Source of the DNA: Longimicrobiales bacterium
GTDB lineage: Bacteria; Gemmatimonadota; Gemmatimonadetes; Longimicrobiales; Gaopeijiaceae
Reading direction: 5' to 3'
DNA length: 64,000 nt
Assembly: GCA_958295645.1 (NCBI GenBank)
Contig: OY282361.1
Span: 1,826,501-1,890,500 of the forward strand
Positions 60,022 through 64,000 of the stretch are shown one piece after another. Numbering within the stretch: the stretch's first letter is position 1; each line of letters starts with the position of its first letter. A model generated the notes under the pieces. The model saw only the letters and a list, made by a program, of their open reading frames with translations, was not told the DNA's origin and searched no databases. Both the position numbers and the translations under genes were made by a program.

Positions 60022-61664
60022 GGCCGTGCCCGGTCGGCCGCGTTCGCCTTGTAGACGGAAACGCGTCCGTCGTCGTAGAAGAGCGAGTAGCGGTCTTCGA
60101 CCCAGTTGGCGAGATCTTCGGCGCGTCGAGCATCGTACTTTCGGATGAAGCGGTTAGGCCTGAAAAAGCCGACGACCGTGGACCTGACCACGAGATAGGC
60201 GGGGTTCGAGTCCATGGCTTCTCCAAGCACGTCCGGAGCGAGATAGCCCGACTCGACGAGCGGCCTCATGATGTAGGGGTCGGTGAAGTCTCTAGGATAA
60301 GCCAGAGGAGTTGCCGGTTCCAAGTCAAGATACCACGAGACGATGACGGCGCGGACTGGCCACACGGCGTCGCCGGGCCGGCGGTCCGCCGCCACGACCT
60401 CGGCCGCGCGGCGGAGAGGGCGATCCGGCGGCACCTGCGTCCAGCCATGCAAGCCGCCTGCGAACACGGCACCCGCCCCCGCGAACGCAACCAGCGCCGC
60501 GGTGGTCCGCAAGCGTCCCGCAACGGGCGCCGACAGGCTTCTCGCCCGGCGAAAGGTCCAGTCCATGCAACGCGCATAGTACACGAAGCCAATTGGCATT
60601 GCGAGAAACGCATAGTGGTTGTGCGCGCCCCCGCTGGTTGCGAGGCAAGCGACGATTCCACCAAACGCGCAAGCCAAGAGCGCTTCTTCCGCTCGTCCGG
60701 CGGCAACCGGTCTGCGTCCCGAAATCGACGGCTCATTTCCCGCTCTCCATCTCGTCCCCAAGAAAGTCGCCGCAGCTGCCGCGGCGCCCAGCGCCAGCAA
60801 GCCGGAGACCGCCGGTCTGTTCTTCGCCATGATCCAGAGCAGTTCAAACCACGCAACCACCGTCTCGCCTACGGTCATTTTTCCGCCGTAGGAAAGCGGG
60901 ACGTCGATCATGGTAACTCTCAAGGTCAAGAGGGCACCCGCCTGCCAGTAGAGCAGGAACAGCAGACAAGGAAGAACCAGTCCCCCGGCCGAGAACAGCA
61001 AGGCCGGCTTCCATCCCCTGCTCCACCGCGGACGGAAGAGCGCGGCGAACACGAGCCATCCGCCGAGCGCTACGGCCGGAATCACCAGATTGAGCCGCGT
61101 CAGAGCGGCCGCCGATGCGAGGACGCCCGCCGCCGCAACCGCCGGGAGCCGGTCCCTCTTCGCCAGGAGAAGCCACAACGCGCCCATGAAGAGGGCTGTC
61201 GCCGGATTGTCCGTCAGCGTGGCCTGTCCGATGTAGCTCGCCGCGCCCACGGCAATCATCAAGCCCGCGGTGCCGGACGACACGGGACCCGCCCAGCGGC
61301 GCGCCACGGCGAAGGTGGCGACGCACAGCATCAGCACGGAGAGGTCGCCGAACAACCGCGCGACCCGCAACGTCTCTCCGAAGAGCGCGAATGCACCAGC
61401 GAGCATGTAGTACAAACCCGGCGGCTTCATGTCGAAAAGTCCCACGCCCGGCAGGTTCCCGTCGAGAACGTGGCCGGCCATCAAGACGAAAGTGTGTTCG
61501 TCTAAATTGAGCCATTCCGTGTCCAGGTTCTCGATCTGAGTGCCGCAGACCGCAAGGGCGAAGACGAGCGCCCAGAACACGCGGCTGTTCGGCCACCGAT
61601 CCCCCCCCCCCCCCCCCCCCTCTCTCTCCGTGCCCGTGTCACGGCCGTGCCCGGTTAGCCGCAT
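60018..61664 (-). CDS. GT39-type membrane glycosyltransferase, tandem copy 2, poly-G tract of 20
   Basis: The body from RWPNSRVFWALVFALAVCG to the C-terminus is homologous to copy 1 along its length: DEHTFVLMAGHVLDG, LFDMKPPGLYYMLAGAFALF and the periplasmic tail. The start is ambiguous because of the C20 tract at 61601-61620. ATG 61664, inside the end of copy 3, is in frame with 20 Gs. GTG 61642, which makes the usual 4-bp overlap, would be in frame only if the tract length were divisible by three. As assembled the coupled GTG start is out of frame. Expression may therefore switch with tract length. No other break is seen. Confidence 0.78.
   Translation of the reverse strand: MRLTGHGRDTGTEREGGGGGGDRWPNSRVFWALVFALAVCGTQIENLDTEWLNLDEHTFVLMAGHVLDGNLPGVGLFDMKPPGLYYMLAGAFALFGETLRVARLFGDLSVLMLCVATFAVARRWAGPVSSGTAGLMIAVGAASYIGQATLTDNPATALFMGALWLLLAKRDRLPAVAAAGVLASAAALTRLNLVIPAVALGGWLVFAALFRPRWSRGWKPALLFSAGGLVLPCLLFLLYWQAGALLTLRVTMIDVPLSYGGKMTVGETVVAWFELLWIMAKNRPAVSGLLALGAAAAAATFLGTRWRAGNEPSISGRRPVAAGRAEEALLACAFGGIVACLATSGGAHNHYAFLAMPIGFVYYARCMDWTFRRARSLSAPVAGRLRTTAALVAFAGAGAVFAGGLHGWTQVPPDRPLRRAAEVVAADRRPGDAVWPVRAVIVSWYLDLEPATPLAYPRDFTDPYIMRPLVESGYLAPDVLGEAMDSNPAYLVVRSTVVGFFRPNRFIRKYDARRAEDLANWVEDRYSLFYDDGRVSVYKANAADRARP
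61601..61620. repeat. C20 homopolymer (poly-G on coding strand) at the start of GT39 copy 2
   Basis: Exactly twenty C bases, flanked by CCACCGAT and TCTCTCTCCG. On the coding strand it is a poly-G run about 22 bases after the coupled GTG and 44 after ATG 61664, encoding polyglycine in one frame. The CTCTCT stretch beside it is itself a short dinucleotide repeat. Confidence 0.9.
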
Positions 61665-63261
61665 TCGCCTTGTAGACGGAAACGCGTCCGTCGTCGTAGA
61701 AGAGCGAGTAGCGGTCTTCGACCCAGTTGGCGAGATCTTCGGCGCGTCGAGCATCGTACTTTCGGATGAAGCGGTTAGGCCTGAAAAAGCCGACGACCGT
61801 GGACCTGACCACGAGATAGGCGGGGTTCGAGTCCATGGCTTCTCCAAGCACGTCCGGAGCGAGATAGCCCGACTCGACGAGCGGCCTCATGATGTGGGGC
61901 CGGCTCAAGGCTTCAGGAAAAGCCAGGGGAGTTGCCGGTTCCAAGTCAAGATACCACGAGACGATGACGGGGTCGATCGACCACACGGCGTCGCCGGGCC
62001 GACGGTCCGCCGCCACGACCTCGGCCGCGCGGCGGAGAGGGCGATCCGGCGGCGCCTGCGTCCAGCCGCGCAAGCCGTCCGCGAACACGGCGCCCGACCC
62101 CGCGAACGCAACCAGCGCCGCGAAGGTCCGCACGCGTCCCGCAACGGACGCGGACAAGCTTCTCGCCCGGCGAAAGGTCCAGTCCATGCAGCGCGCATAG
62201 TACACGAAGCCAATTGGAATTGCGAGAAACGCATAGTGGGGGGCCGCGGTCCCGCTGGTTGCGAGGCCAACGACGATTCCACCGAACGCGCAAGCCAAGA
62301 GCGCTTCCTCCGCGCGCCCGGCGGCAACCCCTCTGCGCCCCGAATTCGACGGCCCATTTCCGGCTCTCCGCCTCGTCCCCAAGAAAGTCGCCGCAGCCAC
62401 CGCGGCGCCCAGCGCCAGCAAGCCGGACACCGCCGGCCTACTCTTCGCCATGGTCCAGAGCAGTTCGAACCACGCAATCACCGTCTCGCCCACGTTCATT
62501 TGCCCGCCGTAGGAAAGGGGGCTGTCGATCATGCCAACCCTCAAGGCCAAGAGAGCGTCCGCCCGCCAGTAGAGAAGGAACAGGAGGCAAGGAAGAACCA
62601 GGGCCCCGGCCGAGAACAGCAACGCCGGCTTCCATCCCGTGCTCCATCGCGGCCGGAAGATCGCGGCGAACACGAGCCATCCGCCGAGCGCGGCGGCCGG
62701 AATGGCCAAGTTGAGCCGCGTCAGCACAGCCGCCGACGCAAGCACGCCCGCTCCGGCAACCGCCGGGAGCCGATCCCTCTTCGCCAGGAGAAGCCACAAC
62801 GCGCCCATGAAGAGGGCTGCCGACGGATTGTCCGTCATCGTGGCCTGTCCGGTGTGGCCCGCCGCCAACACGGCAATCATCAAGCCCGCGGCGCCGGACG
62901 ACACGGGACCCGCCCAGCGGCGCGCCACCGCGAACGTGGCGACGCACAGCATCAGCACGGAGAGGTCGCCGAACAACCGCGCGACCCGCAACGTCTCTCC
63001 GAAAAGAGCGAACGCCCCGGCGAGCATGTAGTACAAACCCGGCGGCTTCATGTCGAAAAGTCCCACGCCCGACAGGTTCCCGTCGAGAACGTGGCCGGCC
63101 ATCAAGACGAAAGTGTGCTCGTCGATATGGAGAGCCTCCGTGTCCAGGCTCTCGATCTGAGTGCCGCAGACCGCAAGGGCGAAGACGAGCGCCCAGAAGA
63201 CGCCGCTGTTCGGCCAGCCCCCCCCCCCCCCCCCCCCCCCCCCGCCCGGATCCCTCGCCAT
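61639..63261 (-). CDS. GT39-type membrane glycosyltransferase, tandem copy 3, poly-G tract of 26
   Basis: The 540-residue protein starts at ATG 63261, two bases after the stop of copy 4. With 26 Gs the frame reads MARDP, ten glycines, then WPNSGVFWALVFALAVCG, so this copy is ON as assembled. The remainder follows the family: TEALHIDEHTFVLMAGHVLD and LFDMKPPGLYYMLAGAFALF. About 230 bases encoding its C-terminus are identical to the equivalent stretch of copy 2 (61664-61895 versus 60044-60274), indicating recent gene conversion. It ends with a GTGA overlap to copy 2. Confidence 0.85.
   Translation of the reverse strand: MARDPGGGGGGGGGGWPNSGVFWALVFALAVCGTQIESLDTEALHIDEHTFVLMAGHVLDGNLSGVGLFDMKPPGLYYMLAGAFALFGETLRVARLFGDLSVLMLCVATFAVARRWAGPVSSGAAGLMIAVLAAGHTGQATMTDNPSAALFMGALWLLLAKRDRLPAVAGAGVLASAAVLTRLNLAIPAAALGGWLVFAAIFRPRWSTGWKPALLFSAGALVLPCLLFLLYWRADALLALRVGMIDSPLSYGGQMNVGETVIAWFELLWTMAKSRPAVSGLLALGAAVAAATFLGTRRRAGNGPSNSGRRGVAAGRAEEALLACAFGGIVVGLATSGTAAPHYAFLAIPIGFVYYARCMDWTFRRARSLSASVAGRVRTFAALVAFAGSGAVFADGLRGWTQAPPDRPLRRAAEVVAADRRPGDAVWSIDPVIVSWYLDLEPATPLAFPEALSRPHIMRPLVESGYLAPDVLGEAMDSNPAYLVVRSTVVGFFRPNRFIRKYDARRAEDLANWVEDRYSLFYDDGRVSVYKANAANRARP
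63218..63243. repeat. C26 homopolymer (poly-G on coding strand) at the start of GT39 copy 3
   Basis: Twenty-six C bases, at the same position relative to the gene as the C20 tract in copy 2, followed by GCCCGGATCC. On the coding strand it lies 18 bases after ATG 63261 and encodes polyglycine. The length may be uncertain if read from noisy long reads. Confidence 0.88.
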
Positions 63262-63262
63262 G

Positions 63263-64000
63263 TCACGGCCGCACCTCGTCGGCCGCGTTCGCCTTGTAGA
63301 CGGAGACGCGTCCGTCGTCGTAGAAGAGCGAGTAGCGGTCCTGTACCCACTTGCCGAAATCTTCGGCGCGTCGAGCATCGTAATTCCGGATGAAGTGGGG
63401 AGGTTCGAACGAGCCGCCGCCCGTGGACCTGACCACGAGATGGGCAGGGTTCGAGTCCATGGTTTCTCCAAGCACGTCCGGAAAGAGATAACCGGACTCG
63501 ACGAGCGGCCCCATGATGAAGGGCTTGCTCAAGTCTCCAGGATAAGCCAGAGGACTTACCGGTTCCAAGTCAAGATACCACGAGACGATGACGGGGTCGA
63601 TTGACCACACGGCGTCGCCGGGCCGGCGGTCCGCCGCCACGACCTCGGCCGCGCGGCGGAGAGGGCGATCCGGCGGCACCTGCGTCCAGCCATGCAAGCC
63701 GCCCGCGAACACGGCACCCGCCCCCGCGAACACAACCAGCGCCGCGGTGGTTCGCAAGCGTTCCGCAACGGGCGCCGACAAGCTTTTCGCTTGGCGAAAA
63801 GTCCAGTCCGCGCAACGCACATAGTACACGAATCCAATTGGACTTGCAAGAAACGCATAGTGGCGAAGCGCGACCCCGCTGGTTGCGAGGCAAGCGACGA
63901 TTCCACCGAACGCGCAAGCCAAGAGCGCTTCCTCCGCGCGGCCGCCGGGAGCAGCGTCCTGCTCCATCGCCGGCGCCGCGGCCTCGGGCTTCCTCCGCGC
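63263..64000 (-). CDS. GT39-type membrane glycosyltransferase, tandem copy 4, 5' end outside window
   Basis: The frame is open to the right edge, with the last 245 residues in the window. They correspond to the second half of the family: AEEALLACAFGGIVACL, HYAFLASPIGFVYYVRCADW, WTQVPPDRPLRRAAEVVAAD and the tail DDGRVSVYKANAADEVRP. The C-terminal region is closest to copy 1 (NAADEVRP end), whereas copies 2 and 3 share another ending. Whether it has its own poly-G tract cannot be seen. Confidence 0.82.
   Translation of the reverse strand, partial: ARRKPEAAAPAMEQDAAPGGRAEEALLACAFGGIVACLATSGVALRHYAFLASPIGFVYYVRCADWTFRQAKSLSAPVAERLRTTAALVVFAGAGAVFAGGLHGWTQVPPDRPLRRAAEVVAADRRPGDAVWSIDPVIVSWYLDLEPVSPLAYPGDLSKPFIMGPLVESGYLFPDVLGETMDSNPAHLVVRSTGGGSFEPPHFIRNYDARRAEDFGKWVQDRYSLFYDDGRVSVYKANAADEVRP

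Noticed and set aside
61601-63243. Poly-C runs as mere assembly scaffolding or padding
   Set aside because: Both lie at the same position inside homologous genes and are flanked by continuous homologous coding sequence, which padding would not produce. Their exact length remains uncertain.

Overview
The window is a high-GC bacterial chromosome segment, most consistent with a marine or sponge-associated member of Gemmatimonadota. The evidence is inferential: two very large sortilin/VPS10-type BNR propeller proteins, a periplasmic M24 peptidase, secreted amidohydrolase and amidase lipoproteins, a 6-bladed propeller protein, and a beta-glucan (laminarin-type) degradation locus. No rRNA, tRNA, CRISPR array, insertion sequence or replication gene was seen. 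Many genes overlap by 4 bp (ATGA, GTGA, TTGA), so translational coupling is common.

Region 1 (1-16.2 kb) reads as a decaying defence/DNA-repair island. A minus-strand run carries a YhaO/SbcD-like nuclease and a YhaN/SbcC-like ATPase, a DUF6338 membrane protein, a small protein, a frameshifted gene and a partial Rpn-like nuclease. Beyond it lie a SIR2-domain remnant, a mutY pseudogene lacking its catalytic core, an intact alpha/beta hydrolase, a low-GC coiled-coil membrane protein (with a second, truncated copy at 7 kb), a heavily degraded Eco57I-type restriction-modification gene directly downstream of a Fic gene, and an Nmad2-domain protein. Several partial duplications and a dispersed repeat show that the island has been rearranged.

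Region 2 (16.3-30.1 kb) is mostly metabolic and secreted functions: a frameshifted BNR propeller protein, a MetY-type PLP enzyme, a methyltransferase coupled to a small membrane protein, an amidohydrolase lipoprotein, an amidase lipoprotein, TesB thioesterase plus a thioredoxin-like protein, an M24 metallopeptidase and a 6-bladed propeller protein.

Region 3 (30.1-44.3 kb) is a beta-glucan utilisation locus. The plus-strand operon encodes a multi-CBM lipoprotein, a ROK repressor, a GH16 glucanase and a GPH-family sugar transporter. The minus-strand operon encodes a GH2-like enzyme, a GH3 beta-glucosidase and a fucosyltransferase-like protein. The same perfect 25-bp palindrome lies upstream of both operons and is the probable ROK operator. 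The transporter carries a carbohydrate-binding domain inserted in a periplasmic loop, in circularly permuted order relative to the tandem repeats of the neighbouring lipoprotein; I consider this the most novel feature of the window. A DASS transporter follows.

Region 4 (44.4-51.3 kb) holds small housekeeping or stress genes (Clp N-domain protein, DinB, UPF0047-like), a two-gene ATPase plus TOPRIM-like module of lower GC that looks like an anti-phage system, an SDR oxidoreductase and a toxin/ImmA-type antitoxin pair with a perfect inverted-repeat operator.

Region 5 (51.3-64 kb) has an intact sortilin-like BNR protein and a long coupled minus-strand glycan operon: at least four tandem, mosaic GT39-type membrane glycosyltransferases, two GT2 glycosyltransferases and a sulfotransferase. 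Two of the GT39 copies have C20 and C26 homopolymers (poly-G in the coding strand) just after their starts, the hallmark of phase-variable contingency loci, although homopolymer lengths need checking against raw reads.
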